Made by a program: the position numbers and the translations under genes
Part shown: piece after piece, positions 49,651 through 58,347 of the stretch
Layout: every line of letters starts with the position of its first letter
Position numbering within the stretch: position 1 is the first letter of the stretch
Notes under the pieces: model-generated
What the model saw: only the letters and a program-made list of their open reading frames with translations
Database searches by the model: none
Told to the model about the DNA's origin: nothing
Assembly: GCA_022071955.1 (NCBI GenBank)
Contig: JAJVIM010000031.1
Coordinates: forward strand, 6,582 to 70,581
From: Anaerolineae bacterium
GTDB taxonomy: Bacteria > Chloroflexota > Anaerolineae > 4572-78 > J111
DNA: 64,000 nucleotides
Direction: 5' to 3'

Positions 49651-51406
49651 TCCCAGCAGCCTGTGGGCCGCCGTTTTTGTCGATGAGTTAGCCCGGGCCG
49701 GGCTGCGCGCCGCCTGCATCGCGCCCGGTTCGCGCTCCACGCCGCTCACCGTCGCTTTTGCCCGCCACCCCAACATCACCGTTTACTCGCTGCTGGACGA
49801 GCGCGGCGCGGCCTATTTTGCGCTGGGGCTGGCGCTGGCTACCGGCCAGCCGGCGGCGCTGGTTTGCACCTCTGGCACGGCCACGGCCAACTTTTTCCCG
49901 GCCATCGTTGAGGCCAACGTGGCCCACGTGCCGCTGCTGGTGCTCACCACCGACCGACCGCCCGAACTGCGTCACAGCGGGGCCAACCAGACCATCGACC
50001 AGCTCAACCTGTTTGGCGAGCACGCCCGCTGGTTTGTCGATGTGGCCCTGCCGGAAACTGCCCCCGCGGCGGTAACGCTGCGCTCGCTGCGGGCGCTGGC
50101 CGGCCGGGCATTGGCCGCCACGCGGGGTTTTCCGCCCGGCCCGGTGCATCTCAATTTTCCGTTTCGCAAACCGCTGGAACCCATCCCCGGCGATTCGCCC
50201 CTCGTCCCGCCCGTCGAGCCGCGGCCCAACGGCGCGCCTTTTGCCGCGTTCAGCCGCGGCCAGCTTGCGCCGTCAGCTTTACAAATTGATGACCTATGCA
50301 GCGCCATTCAAAGCTCGCGGCGCGGCGTGATTGTCTGCGGGCCGCGCTGCCCCGGCGGCGATTTTCCGGCGGCAGTGACCGAACTGGCCCGCGCCGGCGG
50401 CCTGCCCATTCTGCCCGATGCGCTCTCCGGCGTGCGTTTTGGCCCGCACACCACTCAGGCCGAGGGCTTGCTTTTGGCCGGCTACGAGACTTTTTTGCAG
50501 CGCGAGGTGGTCAGCCGGTGGCCGGCCCCCGATTTGATTCTGCAATTTGGCGCGCTGCCCATTTCCCGCTGGCTGGGGGAGTGGCTCGGCGGCAGCGCCG
50601 GGGCGCGCCGGATGCAGATCAGCGCCAGCGGCGTGTGGCAGGACGACAGCCACACCACCAGCGATTTTATCTGGGCCGACCCGGCGACTCTCTGCCAGGC
50701 GGTGAGCGGGCGGCTGGCCGGTCAATCATCGGCGCAGGAAACCGGCTGGCTGGCCCGGCTGCGCGCCGCCGAAGCGCAAACGTGGCAAGTCATCGATCAG
50801 ACCGCCGACTTTTTTGAGGGGCGGCTGCTGGCCGATGTGGTTGAGCTGCTGCCATCGCCGGCGGCGCTGTTTGTGGCCAGCAGTTTGCCGGTGCGCCATC
50901 TGGACCAGTTTGCCCGGCCCGCCCCCACCGAGCTGCGGCTGTTTGCCAACCGCGGGGCCAGCGGCATCGACGGCACCATTGCCAGCGCGCTCGGCGCGGC
51001 GGCGGGCAGCGGCCTGCCGTTGACGCTGGTCATCGGTGATCTGGCCTTTTATCACGATTTGAACAGCCTGCTGGCGCTGCGCCGCTGTGGCCTCAAAGCG
51101 ACCATCGTGCTGATTAACAATAATGGCGGCGGCATTTTTCACCGGCTGCCGATTGCCCGGGTTGAGCCGCCCTTCACCGAGCTGTTTGTCACCCCGCACG
51201 GGCTGGAGTTTGCCGCCGCGGCTCAACTGTTTGGGCTGGACTACCGCGCCGTCACCAACCCGGCCGATTTTCGACGGGTGTTTGCGGCGGCGGTCGCCGC
51301 GCCGGAATCGATGCTCATCGAGGTAAAAACCAGCGCCCAGCAACACGAATCCGTTCGCCGCGAAATCAATGGGCGGGTGGCGCAGGCGCTGCGCGAGTCG
51401 GCGTAA
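49637..51406 (+). CDS. menD: SEPHCHC synthase (ThDP-dependent)
   Basis: 589 residues. Joins isochorismate and 2-oxoglutarate to form SEPHCHC. It has the family start CIAPGSRSTPLTVAF, ThDP-activating Glu region SLLDERGAAYFALG, VCTSGTATANFFPAIVEA, LTTDRPPELR and the cofactor-binding end VIGDLAFYHDLNS...LINNNGGGIFHRL. Length and order of motifs are those of the standard enzyme. The start overlaps menF by 14 nt. A 145-bp gap separates it from menB; menH is not between them as it is in some genomes. Confidence 0.94.
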   Translation: MDAPNPSSLWAAVFVDELARAGLRAACIAPGSRSTPLTVAFARHPNITVYSLLDERGAAYFALGLALATGQPAALVCTSGTATANFFPAIVEANVAHVPLLVLTTDRPPELRHSGANQTIDQLNLFGEHARWFVDVALPETAPAAVTLRSLRALAGRALAATRGFPPGPVHLNFPFRKPLEPIPGDSPLVPPVEPRPNGAPFAAFSRGQLAPSALQIDDLCSAIQSSRRGVIVCGPRCPGGDFPAAVTELARAGGLPILPDALSGVRFGPHTTQAEGLLLAGYETFLQREVVSRWPAPDLILQFGALPISRWLGEWLGGSAGARRMQISASGVWQDDSHTTSDFIWADPATLCQAVSGRLAGQSSAQETGWLARLRAAEAQTWQVIDQTADFFEGRLLADVVELLPSPAALFVASSLPVRHLDQFARPAPTELRLFANRGASGIDGTIASALGAAAGSGLPLTLVIGDLAFYHDLNSLLALRRCGLKATIVLINNNGGGIFHRLPIARVEPPFTELFVTPHGLEFAAAAQLFGLDYRAVTNPADFRRVFAAAVAAPESMLIEVKTSAQQHESVRREINGRVAQALRESA

Positions 51407-51551
51407 AAAGTAGCGGCGTCCCTGAATCCGGCAAATATTTCGGCCAGATGGGACAGACTCAGCCCGGTTGCGTTTTTTATTGCAAAGCCAGTGGATTCGA
51501 GTCGATTTTTTAAAACCAAAAAATTTTAAAGTCAGAAAAGAGGAGTGGATT

Positions 51552-52382
51552 GTGATTGATTGGGTTGAAGTGAAACCTTTTCAGGATATTACTTATCACA
51601 AAGCGGTGGGCATGGCCCGCATCGCTTTTAACCGGCCGGAGGTACGCAACGCCTTCCGGCCCACCACCATCGACGAAATGATTGCCGCGTTTGAAGACGC
51701 CTGGGCCGATCAAAGCGTCGGGGTGGTGCTGCTCACCGGCAACGGCCCGGCCAAAGATGGCAAGTACGCCTTTTCGTCCGGCGGCGATCAGAAAATTCGT
51801 GGCGATGCCGGCTACATTGGCGACGACGGCGTGCCGCGCCTCAATGTGCTGCAATTGCAGCGCATCATTCGCACCATGCCCAAGCCAGTTATCGCGCTGG
51901 TGGCCGGCTACGCCATTGGCGGCGGCCACGTGCTGCACGTTATCTGCGATCTGACCCTCGCCGCCGATAACGCCATTTTTGGGCAAACCGGCCCCAAAGT
52001 GGGCAGTTTCGATGGCGGGTTTGGGGCCAGCTACCTGGCGAGCATCGTTGGGCAAAAAAAGGCGCGCGAGATCTGGTATTTGTGCCGCCAGTACACCGCG
52101 CAGGAAGCGCTGGAGATGGGGTTGGTCAACAAAGTGGTGCCGGTGGACCAGCTTGAGGCCGAAGGCGTGCAGTGGGCGCAGGAAATCCTGCAAAAAAGCC
52201 CCATCGCTATTCGCTGCCTCAAAGCCGCCTTCAATGCCGATGTCGATGGGCAGGCCGGGCTGCAGGAATTGGCCGGCCACGCCACCATGCTCTTTTACAT
52301 GACCGAAGAGGGGCAGGAAGGGCGCAACGCCTACAACCAAAAACGCCCGCCCGACTTCAGCAAATTCCCGTGGCGGCCATGA
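51552..52382 (+). CDS. menB: 1,4-dihydroxy-2-naphthoyl-CoA synthase
   Basis: 276 residues from GTG 51552, chosen because AGAGGAG lies 7 nt upstream; the 28 preceding codons do not resemble the family. Crotonase fold: oxyanion-hole SSGGDQKIRG and AGYAIGGGHVLH, then QTGPKVGSFDGGFGASYLA, the MenB signature, and the C-terminal NQKRPPDFSKFPW. It closes the second ring of the naphthoquinone. Followed by a MITE-like element before menE. Confidence 0.95.
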   Translation: MIDWVEVKPFQDITYHKAVGMARIAFNRPEVRNAFRPTTIDEMIAAFEDAWADQSVGVVLLTGNGPAKDGKYAFSSGGDQKIRGDAGYIGDDGVPRLNVLQLQRIIRTMPKPVIALVAGYAIGGGHVLHVICDLTLAADNAIFGQTGPKVGSFDGGFGASYLASIVGQKKAREIWYLCRQYTAQEALEMGLVNKVVPVDQLEAEGVQWAQEILQKSPIAIRCLKAAFNADVDGQAGLQELAGHATMLFYMTEEGQEGRNAYNQKRPPDFSKFPWRP

Positions 52383-52402
52383 CGATTTACGATTTTTGAT
52401 TT

Positions 52403-52522
52403 GTAACTACTCAGCCGCACCATTTTGGATGTCATTCCCGCGTGTTTTTAGCGGGAATCTACCGTTTTGGCCTTCAGTGGATGCCCGATAAAAACATTCG
52501 GGCATGACGGCTGAGTAGTTAC
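52403..52522. repeat. CATTCCCGC-family MITE-like element, copy C, with 15-bp terminal inverted repeats
   Basis: Outer repeats GTAACTACTCAGCCG (52403-52417) and its exact inverse (52508-52522) enclose the core GTCATTCCCGC...CGGGCATGAC (52431-52508). It is the clearest of the three copies. It sits between menB and menE. Confidence 0.8.
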
Positions 52523-52654
52523 TTGGATTTTAGTGTGCAACACAAGTTTTTTGTCCACACGTGTTGCGTGTTGCGTGAAATCATTCCTGGCAACTGATAC
52601 GGAACACATAATACGCCCCAAAAATTCAAGTGACGAAAAACAGGGGTCAGAAAC

Positions 52655-54127
52655 ATGGTGCATCTGTCTCCAATGTTCGACTGGTTAGCCCACCAAGCGC
52701 AGGTTTCTCCCCGGAAACTTGCGCTTGTTTTTGGCAAGCAGCAGTGGACGTTTGCCGAACTGGATGACGGCGCGGCGCAAATGTGCGCTCAATTGACCGC
52801 CGCCGGCGTGACGACCGGGCAGCACGTGGCCCTGCTGCTGCCCAACGGGCCGGAATTTGTACTGGCGATTCACACGCTGGCCCGGCTGGGCGCGGTAGCC
52901 GTGCCGCTGAATCTGCGGCTCACCCCGGCCGAACTGCGCTGGCAGGTCACGCATGCCGATTGCGCCGCCCTGCTGCACGTCGATGACACCGCGCCCGCCG
53001 CCGCCGATTTGGCGGTGCGGCAAATCAACCTGCAAGCGCTGCCACCCTCACCGGAGGCCGGGCAGTGGCGCCGCCGCCCGCTCAATCTCGACACGGTGCA
53101 GGGCATCATTTTTACCTCCGGCACCAGCGGCCAACCTAAAGGGGCGCTGCTCACGTTTGCCAATCATTTTTACAGCGCTACCGCTTCGGCGTTTCGGCTG
53201 GGCGTGCTGCCCGGCGACCGCTGGCTGGCTTGCATGCCGCTCTATCACGTGGGTGGGCAGGCCATTGTGCTGCGCTCGTGTTTGTACGGCACGGCGATGG
53301 TACTGCATCCCCGCTTTGAGGCCGCCGCTGTAGCCGAATCCTTGCGCGCCGCTGCGGTCACACTGATTTCCGTGGTGCCAACCATGCTCCATCGGCTGCT
53401 GGAACATCACCTTGATTCACTGCGTGCGCCCCACTTGCGCTGCATTCTGGTGGGCGGCGCGGCGTTATCGCCCCAACTGGCTCGCACCTGCATTGAGTTG
53501 GGGTTGCCGCTGGCCGCCACTTACGGCCTCACCGAAGCCGCCTCGCAGGTTGCCACGGCTGCCCCGGACGAAGCGCAGCGCAAACCGGGCAGTGTGGGCC
53601 GGCCGCTGTTGTTCGCGGCGGTGCGGGTTGTCGATGCGGTTGGGAACCCGCTGCCCGCCGGCGAAATCGGTGAGATCACGGTCAGCGGCCCAACAGTGAT
53701 GGCCGGCTACTACCGTCAGCCAGAGGCCACCGCCCAAACCCTGCGCCACGGCGAATTATTCACCGGCGATTTGGGCTATCTCGACGCGGACGGCGATTTG
53801 TGGGTGGTGCAGCGCCGCTCGGATTTGATTGTCAGCGGCGGCGAAAATGTTTATCCGGCGGAAGTGGAGGCGGTGCTGCGCGAGCATCCAGCCGTGGCCG
53901 ATGCCGCGGTGGTTGGCCTGCCCGACGCCGAATGGGGCCAGCGAGTCGTCGCCGCGGTGGTACCGGCCGCGGGGGTGCAGCTATCGCCGCCGGAACTCAT
54001 CGATTTTTGCCGGGCGCGGCTGGCCGGCTACAAAATCCCACGCGAGGTGCGGTGGGTTGAGGCGCTGCCGCAAACCGCCTCAGGCAAAATCAAACGGGAC
54101 GAAGTGAAGCAGTTGTTTGTGGTATAA
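52655..54127 (+). CDS. menE: o-succinylbenzoate-CoA ligase
   Basis: 490 residues. ANL-superfamily ligase: GIIFTSGTSGQPKGALLTFA, YGLTEAASQVA, FTGDLGYLDADGDLWVVQRR, SGGENVYPAEVEAVL, and Lys in PQTASGKIKRDE. The order menF-menD-menB-menE and the short size favour MenE over a generic acyl-CoA ligase. It activates o-succinylbenzoate before ring closure by MenB. The enzymes making (menC) and prenylating (menA) its substrate or product are not in the window. Confidence 0.88.
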   Translation: MVHLSPMFDWLAHQAQVSPRKLALVFGKQQWTFAELDDGAAQMCAQLTAAGVTTGQHVALLLPNGPEFVLAIHTLARLGAVAVPLNLRLTPAELRWQVTHADCAALLHVDDTAPAAADLAVRQINLQALPPSPEAGQWRRRPLNLDTVQGIIFTSGTSGQPKGALLTFANHFYSATASAFRLGVLPGDRWLACMPLYHVGGQAIVLRSCLYGTAMVLHPRFEAAAVAESLRAAAVTLISVVPTMLHRLLEHHLDSLRAPHLRCILVGGAALSPQLARTCIELGLPLAATYGLTEAASQVATAAPDEAQRKPGSVGRPLLFAAVRVVDAVGNPLPAGEIGEITVSGPTVMAGYYRQPEATAQTLRHGELFTGDLGYLDADGDLWVVQRRSDLIVSGGENVYPAEVEAVLREHPAVADAAVVGLPDAEWGQRVVAAVVPAAGVQLSPPELIDFCRARLAGYKIPREVRWVEALPQTASGKIKRDEVKQLFVV

Positions 54128-54319
54128 TGAGTGAGCCTGTTTCATTTGTCTGTAAACGTTTACAAATTCTATTACTGTATCGGCAAGTTACATGTTGCGT
54201 GTTACGTCATTCTCGCTGGCAGTCTTTATGCAACACGAAATAGGTCAATTTGACCTCGTAAGATTTCAAACAACAATTAGAGTCAACTCTTTTCAAATAA
54301 GAAATGGTTGGGGTCAAGC

Positions 54320-54470
54320 TTACCCCTCCCCCCAACCCCCTCCCCAAAATTTTGGGGAGGGGGAGCAGTTAAACGGTTGTGGTTTGGGCGGCTACGCCGC
54401 CCAAACCACAACCGAACCTCTTTTCTCCCCCTTCTCCCCCAGGGAGAAGGGGGCCGGGGGGATGAGGGTG
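54320..54470. repeat. Three-hairpin intergenic repeat, copy 2 (reverse orientation)
   Basis: A CCCCTCCCC-type hairpin, then a 39-nt palindrome with 18-bp arms GGTTGTGGTTTGGGCGGC and loop TAC (54375-54413), then CTCCCCCAGGGAG-type hairpin. Compared with copy 1, both arms of the palindrome changed together, so pairing is kept. It occupies the middle of the 433-bp gap before the radical-SAM gene. Confidence 0.8.
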
Positions 54471-54560
54471 AATGAAACGCATCCCAAAAATTTAGTGCCT
54501 GTCCGCCCTTGAACCACTTACGGGGAGGGGAAACAACTCTATTATTTTTTAGGACCAGTT

Positions 54561-55979
54561 GTGAACATTCTGTTGATTTCTACCTATGAATTGGGCCGGC
54601 AGCCGTTTGGGCTGGCCTCGCCGGCGGCGTGGCTGGCCGAAACCGGCGCGGCGGTCCGCTGCCTCGATCTGTCGGTTGAACCGCTCGATGCCGGTGCGGT
54701 GCGGCAGGCCGACCTGATTGGCTTTTATTTGCCGATGCACATGGGCACGCGCATGGCCCTGCCAATTATTCAGCAGGCGCGACAGCTCAACCCGGCGGCC
54801 CACCTGTGCTGTTTTGGCCTGTACGCGCCGGTCAACGAGCCGTTTTTGCGGCGGCTGGGCGTGCAAACCATTTTGGGCGGCGAGTTTGAAAGCGGGCTGG
54901 TCAGTTTGGCGCAGCGAATCAGCGAATCGGCGGCGCGGCCAGCGGCCAATGGTTCGCAGCCGGAGCCGGTCATTTCGCTGGCCCGGCAGGAGTTTCGGGT
55001 GCCCAACCGGGCCGGGTTGCCGCCGCTACAAAATTACGCCCACCTGGCCGTAGAAGATGGACGCAAGCTGACCGTCGGTTACACCGAGGCCAGCCGCGGC
55101 TGCAAGCACCTGTGCCGCCACTGCCCCATTGTGCCGGTGTACGGCGGCCGATTCCGGGTGGTGCCGCGGGCCACCGTGCTGGCCGACATCCGCCAGCAGG
55201 TTGCTGCCGGCGCGAAGCACATCACTTTTGGCGACCCCGACTTTTTCAACGGCCCCGGCCACGCCATCCCGCTGGTGGAGGCGTTGCCCGCCGAATTTCC
55301 CGGCCTCACCTACGATGTCACCATCAAGGTTGAACATTTGGCCAGGCACGCCAATTTGTTGCCCACACTCAAGGCCACCGGTTGCCTGTTCATCACCACC
55401 GCCGTCGAATCGTTTGAGCCGGAAATACTGGCTATTTTTGACAAGCAACACTCGCCTGCCGAGTTTGAATTGGCGGTGCGCCGCTGCCGCGAGTTGGAGC
55501 TGCACCTGTCGCCCACGTTTGTGGCGTTTACTCCGTGGACAACGCTGGCCGGCTATCGCTGCTTTTTGCAGGAAATTGTGCGGCTGGAGCTGGTTGACCA
55601 AATTTCACCGATTCAGGCCGCCATTCGGCTGCTGATCCCGCCGGGGTCAAAATTACTGGAACTTCCGGAAACGCAGGCGGCCATCGGCCCGCTGGACGAG
55701 GCCAAATTATCGTACACATGGCGCAACCCGGATCGCCGGCTCGATGCCTTGCAGGCCGATTTAGAAGTGCTGGTGCAGCGCTGCGCCGGGCAAAAAGTGC
55801 CGCGTCGCGAAACGTTCCGGCGCATTTGGGCGCGCGCTTTTGCCGGCGTGGGTGACGCCGCCGGGCAGACGCCCTTCCCCAACCTGCCGCCGGCCTCGCG
55901 CTTTGTGCCCTACCTCACCGAACCGTGGTATTGCTGAGCGGAACCCACCGAGGAGCAGTTTGCTTCTCTCTACTTGTAA
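54561..55979 (+). CDS. B12-binding radical-SAM selenoprotein with C-terminal C-U-A-E-P tail
   Basis: 472 residues if the TGA at 55935-55937 is read as selenocysteine (U459); 458 if it stops. GTG start with AGGA 6 nt upstream. A cobalamin-binding-like domain fills about 1-130. The radical-SAM cluster is C181-x3-C185-x2-C188 (SRGCKHLCRHCP), with downstream ITFGDPDFFNG and the TIM-barrel strands. After WYC458 the frame continues U-A-E-P-T-E-E-Q-F-A-S-L-Y-L to TAA at 55977. I recall an NCBI-defined family of 'CUAEP/CCAEP-tail radical SAM (seleno)proteins'; the tail here fits it exactly. A SECIS-like hairpin lies just after the TGA. The reaction and substrate are unknown; a Cys-Sec pair suggests a redox or metal-binding function. 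Stands alone after menE. Confidence 0.85.
55950..55968 (+). promoter_or_regulatory. Candidate bacterial SECIS element
   Basis: GAGGAGC-AGTTT-GCTTCTC forms a 7-bp stem (one G-U pair) with a 5-nt loop containing GU. The stem begins 12 nt after the TGA and the GU lies 21-22 nt after it. These are the position and loop features of the SelB-binding hairpin in bacterial selenoprotein mRNAs such as fdhF. Confidence 0.75.
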
Positions 55980-56155
55980 CCCCTCCCCCAACCCACCTGT
56001 GCCTCGTAGGGGTGCTCCCCAAAATTTGGGGAGGGGCTTTTTTGAATGGTGAGATTTGGGGCGGCTTTGTCGCCCCAAATCTTACCAAAAGAACTTTTGC
56101 CCCCTTCTCCCCTGCGGGGAGGGGGGGGGTGGGGGGGGGGGGGGTGAGGAGTCCG
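55980..56155. repeat. Three-hairpin intergenic repeat, copy 3, with long G-tract
   Basis: A CCCCTCCCC-type hairpin, a 39-nt palindrome (56048-56086) with GGTGAGATTTGGGGCG arm and GCTTTGT loop, then a CTCCCCTGCGGGGAG hairpin. It ends in an almost unbroken run of about 30 G's and Ts, a possible quadruplex or an assembly-prone site. It starts directly after the selenoprotein TAA. Confidence 0.75.
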
Positions 56156-56204
56156 GTTACCCCTGTAATAACGGGGCAACCTAACATTGTCGAACTATTA
56201 ACAT

Positions 56205-56241
56205 AAAAAAGAGCGCGAGCTAATCTCTCGCGCTGTTTTTT
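56205..56241. terminator. Bidirectional terminator between convergent genes
   Basis: AGCGCGAG/CTCGCGCT stem with a 7-nt loop (56212-56234), flanked by six A's on the left and six T's on the right. It serves the selenoprotein gene on the plus strand and the SCP2 gene on the minus strand. Confidence 0.85.
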
Positions 56242-56265
56242 GTGACCGGGAACCCGGGTGCCCGT

Positions 56266-57831
56266 TTATTCCAGTTTAAAATTATCCAAATGGATGGTGT
56301 TCAAATCCGTCTGCCCCACATCGCCTTCGGTGTTTTCAATGCGGATAAACACGGTGATGGCGTCGGTTTGCGCTTTCACCCGCAGCGACGGGTAGCGCCA
56401 CTTGTTGTCAACACCATCGCGCTCACCCCACACCACGCTGCCGGCGCGGAAATCCCGCCGGCCGGTCGGATCGATGCCGATCGTTTTGAAGATTTTGTTA
56501 TCCACCGCCGGCGGGTTTGGCCCGCGGAAAAAAGTAACCACGCTGCCGGAAAAGGTGTAATCGCGGCCCGGCTGGGCTTTGACCGGCTGAAACAGCACCA
56601 GATCGAAGCCGTAGCGGCCGGTGATCACCTGCGAATGTTTGCCGTGGATGTGGTAATCGTGGCCGTTGCCGTGGAAATATTGCTGGGCAAACTTGGCAAA
56701 TGTGCCGCTGTCGAGCAGGTGCGCCGCGCTGTCTTTGACCTCAGAAATCACCTGCAACCACCAACCCGCGCCGTAACGCTCCGGGAACTCGCGCCAAAAA
56801 ACCGGCTGCCCATCGCGCACGTAAGGCTGTACCTCGTCAAAACTGCCGTTCACCAGCGAGGGGTTAACCATCCCCGCCGCCGATGAGACCAGCGCCGGCA
56901 CCTGAAACGGCGTGGGCGCGGCTGTAAAGTTGGGCAAATTGGCCGCACCGGCCTGCCCGGCCCACGCGCCAAACACCACCGGGATTTGGGCGGCAAAATT
57001 CAGTTCGCCGCGAATTTTCAACCGGCCATCCTGGATCGCCCGCCGCGGATCGAGCTGGCCCTGAGCCAGTTTGACATAATCATTGTCGCTCATAATTACG
57101 TCCACCGTCGGCGAGTCATCGACCCGGCCCCGGTAAACTTTGATCGACCCCTCGTACACGTCCACCGTCCAAATGCCGCTGCTCAACTGAAACTCAAACA
57201 CGGCGTCCAGTTTGCCGGCCTGCCCGCGATTAAACGCCGCGGCCATAGCCCGAAAATAATTGTCCAGCGGCGATGGCGCCTGGCTCGGCGCGGGCGCGGG
57301 CGCCGACTGAATCGGTGGGGTGGGGACAACCGGCTGCGGCGCAGGTTTAACCGGTTGCGGCACGGGTTGGCTGATCGGCGGCGGAGGAGGCGGAGCAACA
57401 GGTTGGGCCGGCGGCGGGGTCGGTTTGGGCGGTGCGGGTGGCGGTGGTGGGGCAGCCGGCGGCGGCGTTGGCTGGGCCGGCGCGGGTGCGGCCCCAACAT
57501 ATTTTTCCCACGGTTCAAAAATCTCGGTAAAGCGCTGCGCGTTTTGCAGGTTGCCCTTCACCTTAATTTCGCCAGTTTGTACCGCCCGCCGGGGATCAAG
57601 CCGGCCGGCGGCCAGATTCAGGTAGCTACCGGTGCTCATTTCGATGGTGGTGCCGGCCTGCGACGGCGCGCCGCCGCTGATGCGGCACTGGCCGTTGGCC
57701 ACGGCAATTGTCCATGTGCCGCCGCCGGGGCCGTTGAGTTTGAGCGCGTATGTTTCGGTCAATCCGCCGGCGCGGTCCGCTTTAAACGCCCGGAGCATAG
57801 CCTGCATGTATTGGTCTGGTGATGCGGTCAT
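56266..57831 (-). CDS. Double SCP2-domain protein with Pro-rich linker and C-terminal beta domain
   Basis: 521 residues; RBS GGGGGA. Residues 5-110 and about 195-300 are SCP2 (sterol-carrier) domains, similar to each other (MLRAFKADRAGGLTETY; AMAAAFNRGQAGKLDAVF; both with LDPRRA). An 80-residue Pro/Ala linker joins them. Residues 315-521 form a predicted beta-sandwich that opens NPSLVNGSFDEVQ, the start typical of carbohydrate-binding-like domains. There is no signal peptide. SCP2 domains bind lipids or acyl-CoA; what this protein carries is unknown. A small gene 37 bp upstream on the same strand is probably co-transcribed. Confidence 0.8.
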   Translation of the reverse strand: MTASPDQYMQAMLRAFKADRAGGLTETYALKLNGPGGGTWTIAVANGQCRISGGAPSQAGTTIEMSTGSYLNLAAGRLDPRRAVQTGEIKVKGNLQNAQRFTEIFEPWEKYVGAAPAPAQPTPPPAAPPPPPAPPKPTPPPAQPVAPPPPPPISQPVPQPVKPAPQPVVPTPPIQSAPAPAPSQAPSPLDNYFRAMAAAFNRGQAGKLDAVFEFQLSSGIWTVDVYEGSIKVYRGRVDDSPTVDVIMSDNDYVKLAQGQLDPRRAIQDGRLKIRGELNFAAQIPVVFGAWAGQAGAANLPNFTAAPTPFQVPALVSSAAGMVNPSLVNGSFDEVQPYVRDGQPVFWREFPERYGAGWWLQVISEVKDSAAHLLDSGTFAKFAQQYFHGNGHDYHIHGKHSQVITGRYGFDLVLFQPVKAQPGRDYTFSGSVVTFFRGPNPPAVDNKIFKTIGIDPTGRRDFRAGSVVWGERDGVDNKWRYPSLRVKAQTDAITVFIRIENTEGDVGQTDLNTIHLDNFKLE

Positions 57832-57868
57832 AATGTAATTTCCCCCGTTTGATAATTTTAGATATAGA

Positions 57869-58129
57869 TCATTCGCCCGCGTCGCTCTGCGACAGGCCCA
57901 AATCCTTGCGCATGTTGATGACCATTGAACTCATTGATTTTTTGCGTTCAACTTCTACCAGCACGGCGATGCTGAAACTATCACCAACCGGCACAATCTG
58001 GAACTCCAAAATTTTGACCACTTCCAGATCGGTGTTGTTGGGCGCGCTCCGGCCAATCTGGTTATTGGCCCAATCAACCGCAGCTTTAACCGAAGCAAAA
58101 TCCGTCCCAGAAATTATCAGTGTATCCAT
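57869..58129 (-). CDS. Small hypothetical protein, 86 residues
   Basis: Not recognised. Mixed alpha/beta pattern: MDTLIISGTDFASVKAAVDW, a hydrophobic strand VVKILEFQIVPVG, then IAVLVEVERKKS. Upstream GGAGGCAGCAGG-like sequence lies 5 nt before the ATG. Codon use and same-strand placement just before the double-SCP2 gene support it. Function unknown; it may be a partner of the SCP2 protein. Confidence 0.65.
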   Translation of the reverse strand: MDTLIISGTDFASVKAAVDWANNQIGRSAPNNTDLEVVKILEFQIVPVGDSFSIAVLVEVERKKSMSSMVINMRKDLGLSQSDAGE

Positions 58130-58347
58130 CCTGCTGCCTCCCGTGCTAATAAGTTTGGTGAGTTGGGTGGGTTGGGTGAGGGATGAGTTTTAAGTTTTTA
58201 GTTTTAAGTTCGTGTTGCGTAATGCGTAAAACGTAAATCCAAAATCGTAAATCGTGTTGCGTGTTGCGTAAACCGTCACACCTGCACTGCGACCGCAGGG
58301 AGAGCAGGCGCAAGTGTTCGTCATTCGCTACGCGCAGTTCGCCACTA
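58130..58347. repeat. Gap with short repeated words (GTTGCGT, AATCGTAA)
   Basis: The 218-bp gap contains GTTGCGTAATGCGT, AATCGTAAATCG and GTTGCGTGTTGCGT in a row (about 58211-58270). The same words occur at 27309-27351, 52556-52578 and 54188-54215. No gene seen. Confidence 0.55.

Noticed and set aside
55932..55937. TGA as the ordinary stop of the radical-SAM gene
   Set aside because: The following codons spell Ala-Glu-Pro in frame to a later TAA, and a SECIS-like hairpin follows at the right distance; plain termination explains neither.
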